A stretch of DNA of 64,000 nucleotides, from assembly GCA_034376725.1 (NCBI GenBank), contig JAXMJH010000086.1, positions 1 to 64,000 on the forward strand. Direction: 5' to 3'. Made by a program: the position numbers and the translations under genes. Positions 7,266 to 14,737 of the stretch are shown here, one piece after another. Source of the stretch: UBA11164 sp034376725 (GTDB taxonomy: Bacteria; Pseudomonadota; Gammaproteobacteria; Xanthomonadales; Xanthomonadaceae). Numbering within the stretch: the first letter of the stretch is position 1; each line of letters opens with the position of its first letter. The notes beneath the pieces are model-generated. The model had not been told where the DNA came from and did not search any database. It was given only the letters and a program-made list of their open reading frames with translations.

Positions 7266-9197
7266 CTAGATCAGCGGCGCGCCGATCACCCGCCATTGCC
7301 ACAGCTGGAATACCAGAAACGCCAGTGCCAATGCGAAAGCGGTGAAGTGCAGCCGTCGCCACAGGCCCCAGTTCGAACCCGCCCAGGCCGGACGCAGCGC
7401 CAGCAGCATGATCGCGGCCATCACTGCCAGCAGCCAGCCGGCTGCCCGCGCCAGGTGCATCACGGTCGGCGGGTAGCGCAACAGATCGCTGGCGCCCAGC
7501 CCGGACATCACTGCCACGGTCGCCACGGCGATGGTCAGGAACAGCAGCACCGACAGCGCCGAGAACACCGCCACCCGACTGGCCAGCAATCCGGGCGCGG
7601 TGCGGACCGCCGGTCGGCCCCAGCGCCAGGCTGTGCCGAGCAGGGTGGTCAGCGCCAGCAGCGTGGCCGCGACCAGCGACAGCACCAGGGTCGGGCCGGC
7701 ATTCAGTGCGCCGCTGCGCTCGTAGGAGTGCACGCCGCTGCTGTCGTTGGCCGTGGTCACCTGTCCGGCGTCGTCGCGCTGAAACATCAGGCGCGCGCCG
7801 GTATCGGCCTCGAACAGATCGGCCGTGCCGGGCACCGGAAGATAGCGACGGGGCTGATCGTTCGCGGTGACGATCAGCGCGCCGTCTTCGCCACCGACCA
7901 CCACGAGCGATTCATCGGTCGAAAACGCGGCTGTAAAGGTGCTGAACGAGCGCCGGTTGTTGCGATAGCGTCCGACGTAGTCGGCGGCCGATGCGGCCGG
8001 TGCCGGCTCCGAAGTCGCTGCGCCAGCCATGTCGGCAGGCGACGGCGCGAAGCGCTCGACCACCAGGTCGGTGAGGGTGGAAAGCGCGGCGTAGCCGCCC
8101 CGGTTGGAGTTTTGCGCGACAAAAATGCCCAGCCCCAAGTCCGGCGCCAGCACCATTTGCGCGCGATACAGCGCTGTCGCGCCACCGTGGCCAAGGGTGG
8201 AAACGCCACGATGCGTACGCGACTGGAAGCCATGAGCCACGTCGGCCGCTTCGGGCCGGTCGTCGAACACCCGGGTGCGCATCAGCGCATGCGATTTCGC
8301 GCCCAGCAGGCGCACGCCGTCGAGCTGACCACCATTGAGGTGAAAGCGCATCCAGCGGGTCATGTCGGCGGCGGTCGAGGCCATGGCGCCGGCCGGCGCA
8401 TAGGCGCCGATCTGCATCGGTTCGCCCTCCACATGACCGCCCTGGGCAAACTCGTAGCCCTTGGCCAGGCGGGCCTTGAGCGGCGCGGCCATGCGCGAGG
8501 GCGCTTCGATGTTGGTCGAGTCCATGCCCAGGGGCGCAAGAATCTCTTGGTAAAGGAAGGTGTCGTAGGGCACGCCGGCGACATCCTCGACCACCTGTGC
8601 GGCCAGCGCCGCGCCCCAGTTGGAATACGACGTGCGCGCGCCGGGCGGGAAGACCCGGCGCGGCTGATGCAGGGCCAGCAACTCGGAGCGGCTGCGCGGG
8701 TCGTCGTCGGAGACGGTGAACACCGCGAAGGTGTCCTCGAAACCGGCGCGGTGCGACATCAGGTGATGCATGGTCACCGGCGCATCGAAGGCATCGTCGA
8801 CGCGGACCTGCTTGAGGTAGGTATTGATGTCGGCATCGGGGTCGAGCAATCCGCGCTCGATCAGCATCATCACCGCCGTCCAGGTGAAGGTCTTGGACAC
8901 CGATCCGATGCGAAACAGCGTTTGGCTGCCGTCGACCGGTGTGCCCGCTTCGACATCGGCCAGGCCATAACCCTTCACCAGCGGGGCTGCGTCGGGCGAG
9001 ACGATGCCGACAGTCAGTCCCGGCAGATCCTTGTCGCGGACCAGCGCCCGGGCCAGGCCGTCGACAAAGGCGGTCAGCTCGGGATCGGTTTCGGCGACGA
9101 CCGGCGCGGTGTCCGTTCCGGGCACGGGAATTTCCTGAGCGCCAAGCGACGGACCGGCGAACAAGGCGGCGATTGCGATGGCGAACAGGCGCGACAC
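7266..9197 (-). CDS. secreted class C beta-lactamase-like serine hydrolase with C-terminal membrane domain
   Basis: 643 residues from the GTG at 9197-9195, preceded by GGGGAG with 7-nt spacing; an ATG at 9278 is in frame but has no signal-like sequence. Signal peptide VSRLFAIAIAALFAGPSLGAQ. The serine beta-lactamase/D-alanyl peptidase core contains SVSK (SxxK nucleophile and base), YSN (SYSNWGAAL) and HGG (GHGGATALYRA). After about residue 470 comes a linker domain and then about four hydrophobic segments (LVLSLVAATLLALT, VFSALSVLLFLTIAVATVAV, GWLLAVMAAIMLLAL, FALALAFLVFQLW), anchoring the enzyme in the inner membrane with the catalytic domain outside. Such proteins are usually esterases or peptidases, not true beta-lactamases. 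It lies between puuB and the amidohydrolase, possibly acting on D-amino-acid-containing peptides (inference). Confidence 0.85.
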   Translation of the reverse strand: MSRLFAIAIAALFAGPSLGAQEIPVPGTDTAPVVAETDPELTAFVDGLARALVRDKDLPGLTVGIVSPDAAPLVKGYGLADVEAGTPVDGSQTLFRIGSVSKTFTWTAVMMLIERGLLDPDADINTYLKQVRVDDAFDAPVTMHHLMSHRAGFEDTFAVFTVSDDDPRSRSELLALHQPRRVFPPGARTSYSNWGAALAAQVVEDVAGVPYDTFLYQEILAPLGMDSTNIEAPSRMAAPLKARLAKGYEFAQGGHVEGEPMQIGAYAPAGAMASTAADMTRWMRFHLNGGQLDGVRLLGAKSHALMRTRVFDDRPEAADVAHGFQSRTHRGVSTLGHGGATALYRAQMVLAPDLGLGIFVAQNSNRGGYAALSTLTDLVVERFAPSPADMAGAATSEPAPAASAADYVGRYRNNRRSFSTFTAAFSTDESLVVVGGEDGALIVTANDQPRRYLPVPGTADLFEADTGARLMFQRDDAGQVTTANDSSGVHSYERSGALNAGPTLVLSLVAATLLALTTLLGTAWRWGRPAVRTAPGLLASRVAVFSALSVLLFLTIAVATVAVMSGLGASDLLRYPPTVMHLARAAGWLLAVMAAIMLLALRPAWAGSNWGLWRRLHFTAFALALAFLVFQLWQWRVIGAPLI

Positions 9198-9320
9198 GGC
9201 GATTCTCCCCAGGCGATGCAAGCGCGGTCCATGGTACGTGAAGCGCTGATGTCTGTCGCATGCGGGCCGGCTGATCAACGCGCTGGCTTGAAACCGCCGT
9301 CGCGCCCGGCGCGGGCTACA

Positions 9321-10598
9321 TCACCACAGCGCGTCGCGGAGTTTGAACCAGGCCATGGCGGCAACCAGGATCGGGGTGCGCAGCAGGCGGCCGCCCGGGA
9401 AGTCGTTGTGGCGGATCCGTTCGAAGACGTCCAGCCGCTCGCTCTGACCGCGGATCGCCTCGGCGATCACCCGGCCGGCCAGGCCGGTCGCGGCCACGCC
9501 GTGTCCGGAGAAGCCCTGCGCAAAATAGACATTCGGCGTCAGTCGGCCCCAGTGCGGCGCGCGATTGGCGCTGATATCGATCACGCCGCCCCACAGGTAG
9601 TCGAAGTCCCGGTCGGCCAACTGCGGAAACACGCGACGCATCCGGCCGCGCATCACGCCGCGCAGGTTCGGCGGCGGCAGATTGGAATAGCTGGCCCGGC
9701 CGCCGAACAGCAGGCGGTGATCGGCACTGAGCCGGAAGTAGTCCAGGGCCCAGTTCATGTCGGCCACCGCCATGTCGTTTCCGATCAGCGAGCGCGCCAG
9801 CTCCTCGCCCAGCGGCGCGGTGGCGCCGACATAGGTGCCGACCGGCATGATCTTGCGGTCCAGCTCCGGCGCAACACCCCTGATCAGGGCGTTGCCGGCC
9901 AGCACCGCGTGATCGCAGTGGACCTTGCCTTGGCGCGTGTGCAGTACCGGCTTTGCGCCGCGCTGCAGGCGCTCGACCGCGCTGTCCTCGAAGATCTGTA
10001 CGCCCGCTGCCTCGGCCGCCCGGGCCAACCCCAGCGCGTAGTTGAGCGGGTGCAGATGGCCGGAATTGGCATCGTAGAGCCCGCCCAGATAACGCGACGA
10101 GGCCAGCCGGGCGCCGAGTTCGGCGCGATCCCACCAGGTCAGCGGGTAGTCGTAGCGTTCGGCCAGTTCCTGTTGCCAGGACCTGAGTTCGGCAATGTGG
10201 CGCGGCTTGATCGCAACATGGGCATGGCCGCTTCGCCAGTCGCAGTCGATGCGGTGGCGTTGGATACGCTCGCGCAGCAGGGCCACGCCTTCCAGCGACC
10301 AGTCGAACAGCCGCCGGGCATCGGCTTGGCCCACCAGGCCCTCCAGCTTCGATTCGCCGCAGCCCCAGCCGAAGATCACCTGCCCGCCGTTGCGGCCCGA
10401 GGCCCCCCAGCCGACCCGGCTGGCCTCGAGAACGATGACCCGGTAGCCGGCCTGGGCCAGCTCCAGCGCGGCGCTGAGGCCCGTGAAGCCGGCGCCGACG
10501 ATGCAGATGTCGGCTTGGGCGTCGCCGGCCAGCCGGGGACGCTCGGGGGTGTCGTGGGCCGTTGCTGTGTACCAGGACGCGGGATGAGCGATATGCAT
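9321..10598 (-). CDS. puuB: gamma-glutamylputrescine oxidoreductase (FAD)
   Basis: 425-residue DAO-type flavoprotein, the family length. It would oxidise gamma-glutamylputrescine to gamma-glutamyl-gamma-aminobutyraldehyde. The N-terminal FAD-binding Rossmann motif is ADICIVGAGFTGLSAALELA (about residues 29-48), followed by VLEASRVGWGASGRNGGQVIFGWG, characteristic of the PuuB/OrdL group. The C-terminal substrate-domain motif SANRAPHWGR and GFSGHGVAATGLAGRVIAE closes the FAD site. It lies 66 nt downstream of puuA on the same strand and is probably co-transcribed. Related PauB enzymes can use spermidine-derived substrates, so specificity may be broader than putrescine. Confidence 0.93.
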   Translation of the reverse strand: MHIAHPASWYTATAHDTPERPRLAGDAQADICIVGAGFTGLSAALELAQAGYRVIVLEASRVGWGASGRNGGQVIFGWGCGESKLEGLVGQADARRLFDWSLEGVALLRERIQRHRIDCDWRSGHAHVAIKPRHIAELRSWQQELAERYDYPLTWWDRAELGARLASSRYLGGLYDANSGHLHPLNYALGLARAAEAAGVQIFEDSAVERLQRGAKPVLHTRQGKVHCDHAVLAGNALIRGVAPELDRKIMPVGTYVGATAPLGEELARSLIGNDMAVADMNWALDYFRLSADHRLLFGGRASYSNLPPPNLRGVMRGRMRRVFPQLADRDFDYLWGGVIDISANRAPHWGRLTPNVYFAQGFSGHGVAATGLAGRVIAEAIRGQSERLDVFERIRHNDFPGGRLLRTPILVAAMAWFKLRDALW

Positions 10599-10664
10599 GT
10601 CGTTGAGCCTGTAGTCTTGGGCGCCTGGATCGCGAATCCTGCCCGGCCGCCCGCTCTGCCGCGG

Positions 10665-12032
10665 TCACACCTGGCGCAGGTACCAGTCGATCTCCAGCGA
10701 GGTCACCTCGCGATTGAAACTGCGCAGTTCCTTGAGCTTCTGCTGCCCGAAGATGTGCCGGAAGTCGGCGCCGAAATAGTCGGCGATGAACTCGCTGGCC
10801 ATGAAATCGCGCAGCGTGTCGCGCCAGTGCAGTTCGCGCATTTCGGTCTGTTCGTAGGCGTTGCCGATGATCGGCGGGCCGGGGTCGGATGGGTGTTCCA
10901 GGCCATGCAGGATCCCGGCCAGGACAGCGGCGGTGATCAGGTACGGATTGGCGTCGGCGCCGGCGATGCGGTGTTCGATGCGGGTATTGGCGGCATTGCT
11001 GTGCGGGATGCGCAGCGCCACCGTGCGATTGTTGAAGCCCCAGCTGTCGTTGAGCGGCACAAAGGCATTGAGCACGAAGCGCCGGTAACTGTTGGCGTGT
11101 GGCGCGAACAGCAGCATGCAGTCCTTGGCGCTGGCCTGCAGACCAGCCACTGCATGGCGCAGCGCATCGCAGGGTGCGTCCGGCGCGCAGGCGAAAATAT
11201 TGTTGCCCTCGGCGTCGAGCAGGCTGACGTGAATGTGGGTACCGCTGCCGGCCTGGTCGACGAACGGCTTGGCCATGAAACTGGCCAGCATGTCCTGCTG
11301 TTCGGCCACCGCCTTGATGGCGCGGCGCAGATACAAGGCGTCGTCGCAGGCCTGCAGGGCATCGGCGCGGTGCTTGAGATTGATCTCGAACTGGCCGGGC
11401 GCGTACTCGGCCACGGCGGTATCGGCCGGAATGCCCTGGGCGGCGCAGACTTCGGCGATGCTGTCGGTGAACGACTGGTAGTCGTTCAAGTCCTGCATGT
11501 AGTAAACCTGCGTGGTGGTATTGCGGGTGCCGGTGGCCGGGTTGATGGAGGCGCGCGGCATGCCCTGGGCGGTCAGCTCGCGATCGACCAGATAGAACTC
11601 CAGCTCGACCGCCACCACCGGCGTCAATCCGCGCGCGGCGAAGCGGTCCAGCACCCGGCGCAGCACTTCGCGCGGGTTTGCGGGGAACGGCCGCCCGCTG
11701 CCGTCTTCCATGCTCAGCAGGCACTGGAGCATGGGCCGGGACTGCCAGGGTATCGGCCGCAGGCTGCCCGGCACCGGCCGGCAGATGCGGTCCTCGTCGC
11801 CGATGTCGTAGCCCAGGCCGGTTTCCTCGACCGTGTTGCCGGTGATGTCGGTTGCGATCAGCGACATGGGCAGGCAGACGCCATCGGCAAACACTTTCTC
11901 CAGTGCGGCACGTTCGATGCGCTTGCCGCGCAGCAGGCCGTTCATGTCGGGAAGCAGCAGGTCGACCGCGCGACAGTCGGGCAGGGCGGCCAGGGCGGCG
12001 GCGTCATCGGGGCTGAGTGCGGGCGGAGTCAT
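10665..12032 (-). CDS. puuA: gamma-glutamylputrescine synthetase (glutamine synthetase family), copy 1
   Basis: 455 residues from ATG 12032-12030. This start was preferred over an in-frame ATG at 12113 because the longer form would run through the promoter/operator. It ligates glutamate to putrescine or another polyamine with ATP. GS-family motifs are present: LLPDMNGLLRGKR in the beta-grasp domain, AVELEFYLVD (metal-binding Glu), GSGTHIHVSL, NSYRRFVLNAF, and WGFNNRTVALRIP with the downstream ADANPYLI. It lacks the adenylylation-site region of GlnA. A second, divergent copy lies at 13058, as in Pseudomonas species that carry several PauA paralogues for different polyamines. It heads the puuA-puuB unit. 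Confidence 0.9.
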   Translation of the reverse strand: MTPPALSPDDAAALAALPDCRAVDLLLPDMNGLLRGKRIERAALEKVFADGVCLPMSLIATDITGNTVEETGLGYDIGDEDRICRPVPGSLRPIPWQSRPMLQCLLSMEDGSGRPFPANPREVLRRVLDRFAARGLTPVVAVELEFYLVDRELTAQGMPRASINPATGTRNTTTQVYYMQDLNDYQSFTDSIAEVCAAQGIPADTAVAEYAPGQFEINLKHRADALQACDDALYLRRAIKAVAEQQDMLASFMAKPFVDQAGSGTHIHVSLLDAEGNNIFACAPDAPCDALRHAVAGLQASAKDCMLLFAPHANSYRRFVLNAFVPLNDSWGFNNRTVALRIPHSNAANTRIEHRIAGADANPYLITAAVLAGILHGLEHPSDPGPPIIGNAYEQTEMRELHWRDTLRDFMASEFIADYFGADFRHIFGQQKLKELRSFNREVTSLEIDWYLRQV

Positions 12033-12073
12033 GGGCTGGAAAACTCGACAGGATGCGATTGAGATGTCTCGGG

Positions 12074-12114
12074 ATACTAGCAGAGGCTTCGCCGAAGTGT
12101 AAAAAATACTCAAC
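12074..12114 (-). promoter_or_regulatory. puuA promoter with overlapping candidate operator
   Basis: On the minus strand TTTACA (12103-12098), an 18-nt spacer and TAGTAT (12079-12074) form a plausible promoter about 35 nt upstream of the chosen puuA start. GTTGAGTATTTTTTAC (12114-12099) covers the -35 and matches GTTGAATAAACTTTAC at 702-717 in 11 of 16 positions. Binding by PuuR is inferred. Confidence 0.45.
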
Positions 12115-12230
12115 GATAATTCTGGTGGTGAGGTTGCCTGCTTCGGCTCTTTTTAGCTCTTAAACAGGCGTATAACCGGCGGAGTGCGGCTGCAGATTCC
12201 GCCGAGGTGTGCAGAATGTTGGGTCAAACC

Positions 12231-12260
12231 GTTGATAAAATGAAACAGTCGGGTTAGGGT
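12231..12260 (+). promoter_or_regulatory. puuD promoter with overlapping candidate operator
   Basis: TTGATA at 12232-12237 (5 of 6), a 17-nt spacer and TAGGGT at 12255-12260 (weak -10), followed by puuD at 12297. GTTGATAAAATGAAAC at 12231-12246 resembles the GTTGA elements at 702 and 12114 and overlaps the -35. Confidence 0.4.
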
Positions 12261-12296
12261 GAAGGCTTCGTGCCCCTACCCATGCTGTGACGGCCC

Positions 12297-13055
12297 ATGA
12301 GTCGAATCCCCCTGGTTGGCCTGCCCGCAGACCGAAAGCAGATCGGCCTGCACCCGTTCCACGCGGTCGGCGAAAAGTACCTGCGGGCGGTGATCGACGG
12401 GGCGGGCGCGCTGCCGCTGGTGGTGCCGGCGCTGAGCGATGCGCTGTCGCTGCCGGAACTGCTGGAACGGCTCGACGGAATCCTGCTGACCGGTTCGCCC
12501 AGCAACATCGAGCCGCACCATTACAGCGACGAGCCCAGCTACGAAGGCAACGACCACGACCCGCACCGCGATGCGGTCAATCTGCCGCTGATCGGCATGG
12601 CGATCGAAATGAACGTGCCGGTGCTGGCGATCTGCAGAGGCTTTCAGGAAGTCAATGTCGCCCTCGGCGGCGCGCTGCATCAGAAGGTGCAGGAAGTCGA
12701 TGGTCTCGCCGACCACCGCGAGGACAAGTCGCTGCCGGTCGAACAGCAATACGCACCGGTGCATCCGGTCCGGCTGGCCGAAGGCAGCCTGCTGGCGCAG
12801 ATAGCGGGCGGGCCGGAAGCGATGGTCAACTCCCTGCACGGACAGGGCGTGGCGCGTCTTGGCCACGGGCTGATTGCCGAGGCCTGGGCGCCCGATGGAC
12901 TGGTCGAGGCGGTCCGGCTCGATCGCGATGATCGTTTTCTGTTTGCCGTGCAGTGGCATCCGGAATGGCAAGTGACGCACAACCCCTTCTATCTCGGCCT
13001 GTTTCGTGCCTTTGGCGCGGCCTGCCGGGAACGTGCCAACCAAAGGAAGTACTGA
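12297..13055 (+). CDS. puuD: gamma-glutamyl-gamma-aminobutyrate hydrolase
   Basis: 252-residue class I glutamine amidotransferase-like hydrolase (peptidase C26). It splits gamma-glutamyl-GABA into glutamate and GABA in the cytoplasm. Motifs: ILLTGSPSNIEPHHY (about residues 62-76), nucleophile elbow VLAICRGFQEVNVALGG with Cys near residue 114, HRVEDK-like DHREDKSLPVEQQYAPVHPV, and catalytic His/Glu in VQWHPEWQ. Length matches E. coli PuuD. It begins the rightward unit and ends 2 nt before the second glutamylpolyamine synthetase, so translation is probably coupled. Divergently oriented from puuA across 264 nt. Confidence 0.94.
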   Translation: MSRIPLVGLPADRKQIGLHPFHAVGEKYLRAVIDGAGALPLVVPALSDALSLPELLERLDGILLTGSPSNIEPHHYSDEPSYEGNDHDPHRDAVNLPLIGMAIEMNVPVLAICRGFQEVNVALGGALHQKVQEVDGLADHREDKSLPVEQQYAPVHPVRLAEGSLLAQIAGGPEAMVNSLHGQGVARLGHGLIAEAWAPDGLVEAVRLDRDDRFLFAVQWHPEWQVTHNPFYLGLFRAFGAACRERANQRKY

Positions 13056-13057
13056 TC

Positions 13058-14476
13058 ATGCCCGCCCGAAAACGCCCGAAGACCAAGGCCCCCAAGGTGG
13101 CCAGTCGCACGGCCGGTAAAAAAGCCGAGCAGCAGGAGAACGCGCTCAAACAGTGGCTGCGCGAACGCAACATCACCGAGGTGGAATGCCTGGTGCCGGA
13201 TCTGACCGGCAACGCGCGCGGCAAGATCATCCCGGCGGCCAAGTTTTCTCACGATTACGGCTCGCGGCTTCCCGAGGGCATCTTCGTCACCACGGTGACC
13301 GGCGACTATCCCGACGAATACGACGACCTGGTCTCGCCGACCGATGCCGACATGCATCTGCGGCCCGATCCGACCACGGTCTGCCTGGTGCCGTGGGCCA
13401 CCGACCCGACCGCACAGATCATCCACGATTGCTTCACACGCGACGGCCGACCGCATGAGCTGGCGCCGCGCAACGTGTTGCGCCGGGTTCTGGCGCTGTT
13501 CGACGGACTGGGCCTGAAGCCGGTGGTGGCGCCGGAAGTCGAGTTTTTCCTGGTCCAGCGCAATACCGATCCGGATTTTCCGTTGCTGCCCCCGGCTGGC
13601 CGCTCGGGCCGGCCGGAAACCGCGCGGCAGTCGTTCTCGATCGATGCGGTCAACGAGTTCGACCCGGTGCTGGACGACATGTACGACGCCTGCGACGCCA
13701 TGGGGCTGGACGTCGACACCCTGGTCCACGAAAGCGGCGCGGCGCAGCTGGAAGTCAATTTTCAGCATGGCGAAGCGATGTCGCGTGCCGATCAGGTGTT
13801 TCTGTTCAAGCGCACCATGCGCGAGATGGCGCTGCGCCACGGCATGTACGCCACATTCCTGGCCAAGCCGATGGAGAACGAGCCGGGCAGCGCGATGCAC
13901 GTGCATCAAAGTCTGGTCGATGCGACAACCGGCGTGAACGTGTTCGCTGGCGAACGCGAGGGCGAGCACAGCGATCTGTTCATGCACTACCTGGGTGGCC
14001 TGCAGAAGTACATTCCCTATGCGATGGCGCTGCTGGCGCCTAACGTCAATTCCTACCGCCGTCTGGTCTATGGCGAGGTGTCGCCGATCAACACCCACTG
14101 GGGCTACGACAACCGCACCTGCGGCCTCCGGGTGCCGGTGGATACGGTGGAGAACACCCGCGTGGAATGTCGCTACGCCGGCTCCGACGCCAATCCCTAT
14201 CTCGCCATGGCGGCAACGCTGGCCTGCGGCTATTTGGGTATCCAGGAACGGCTGATGCCTGATGAGCCGTTGACCACCGACGCAAAAAAGCGGGGTTTCG
14301 ATCTTCCGCGCTCGCTGGAGGATGCGCTGGAACTGCTGGTCGAATGCGAGCCGCTGAAGGCGGTGTTCGGCCAACGCTTCGTGGCGGCCTATGCGGCGGT
14401 GAAGAAAAAAGAGTACGAGACGTTCTTCCGGGTCATCAGCTCGTGGGAGCGCGAATTCCTGTTGTTGAACGTTTGA
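13058..14476 (+). CDS. gamma-glutamylpolyamine synthetase (glutamine synthetase family), copy 2, with basic N-terminal tail
   Basis: 472 residues. The ATG at 13058 follows AAGGAAG with good spacing. GS-type catalytic motifs: VPDLTGNARGKI, VVAPEVEFFLVQR, EPGSAMHVHQSLVD, NSYRRLVYGEVSPINTHWGYDNRT, and GSDANPYLAMAA. It differs from the copy at 10665 in having a Lys/Arg/Ala-rich tail of about 28 residues before the GS fold (MPARKRPKTKAPK...) and several loop differences, so it is an old paralogue, not a recent duplicate. It may prefer another polyamine (spermidine, cadaverine or diaminopropane). It is directly coupled to puuD and separated from spuC by the repeat array. Confidence 0.9.
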   Translation: MPARKRPKTKAPKVASRTAGKKAEQQENALKQWLRERNITEVECLVPDLTGNARGKIIPAAKFSHDYGSRLPEGIFVTTVTGDYPDEYDDLVSPTDADMHLRPDPTTVCLVPWATDPTAQIIHDCFTRDGRPHELAPRNVLRRVLALFDGLGLKPVVAPEVEFFLVQRNTDPDFPLLPPAGRSGRPETARQSFSIDAVNEFDPVLDDMYDACDAMGLDVDTLVHESGAAQLEVNFQHGEAMSRADQVFLFKRTMREMALRHGMYATFLAKPMENEPGSAMHVHQSLVDATTGVNVFAGEREGEHSDLFMHYLGGLQKYIPYAMALLAPNVNSYRRLVYGEVSPINTHWGYDNRTCGLRVPVDTVENTRVECRYAGSDANPYLAMAATLACGYLGIQERLMPDEPLTTDAKKRGFDLPRSLEDALELLVECEPLKAVFGQRFVAAYAAVKKKEYETFFRVISSWEREFLLLNV

Positions 14477-14480
14477 GGCT

Positions 14481-14659
14481 GGGAGTCGGGAATCGGGAAT
14501 CGGGAATCGGGAATCGGGAATCGGGAGTCGGGAGTCGGGAGTCGGGAGTCGGGAAGCGGGAGTCGGGAAGCGGGAAGCGGGAAGCGGAAAGCGGAAAGCG
14601 GGAAGCGGGAAGCGGGAAGCGGGAAGCGGGAAGCGAGGCGAGGCGGGGCGGGGCGGGGC
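14481..14659. repeat. 7-bp tandem repeat array (22 units) followed by 5-bp units
   Basis: The array starts 5 nt after the synthetase stop codon. It has 22 consecutive heptamers: GGGAGTC, five GGGAATC, four GGGAGTC, GGGAAGC, GGGAGTC, three GGGAAGC, two GGAAAGC and five GGGAAGC (14481-14634). These degrade into five pentamers (two GAGGC, three GGGGC; 14635-14659). Block-wise spread of variants implies successive local duplications. The same heptamer occurs as inverted copies between dnaK and dnaJ. Confidence 0.95.
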
Positions 14660-14680
14660 AGGAATTGAGTTTGCCGTCAG

Positions 14681-14696
14681 CCCGGCGAATGCCGGG
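14681..14696. repeat. REP-like perfect hairpin
   Basis: CCCGGC (14681-14686), loop GAAT, GCCGGG (14691-14696). The sequence resembles REP-type palindromes (CCCGGCGAANGCCGGG) scattered in many proteobacterial genomes. There is no U-tract. It lies between the heptamer array and spuC. Confidence 0.6.
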
Positions 14697-14737
14697 ATAC
14701 ATTTGAAATGCGGGCATAGAGCGAGGATCGGAGCGAC

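Noticed and set aside
6789..12062. Open frame of 1757 codons on the plus strand
   Set aside because: It is antisense to the amidohydrolase, serine hydrolase, puuB and puuA, all with clear family motifs. Long antisense frames are expected in high-G+C codon usage, and its translation is low-complexity (R/G/H/Q-rich).
14481..14659. Possible CRISPR array
   Set aside because: The units are 7 bp with no spacers, and there are no cas genes in the window.
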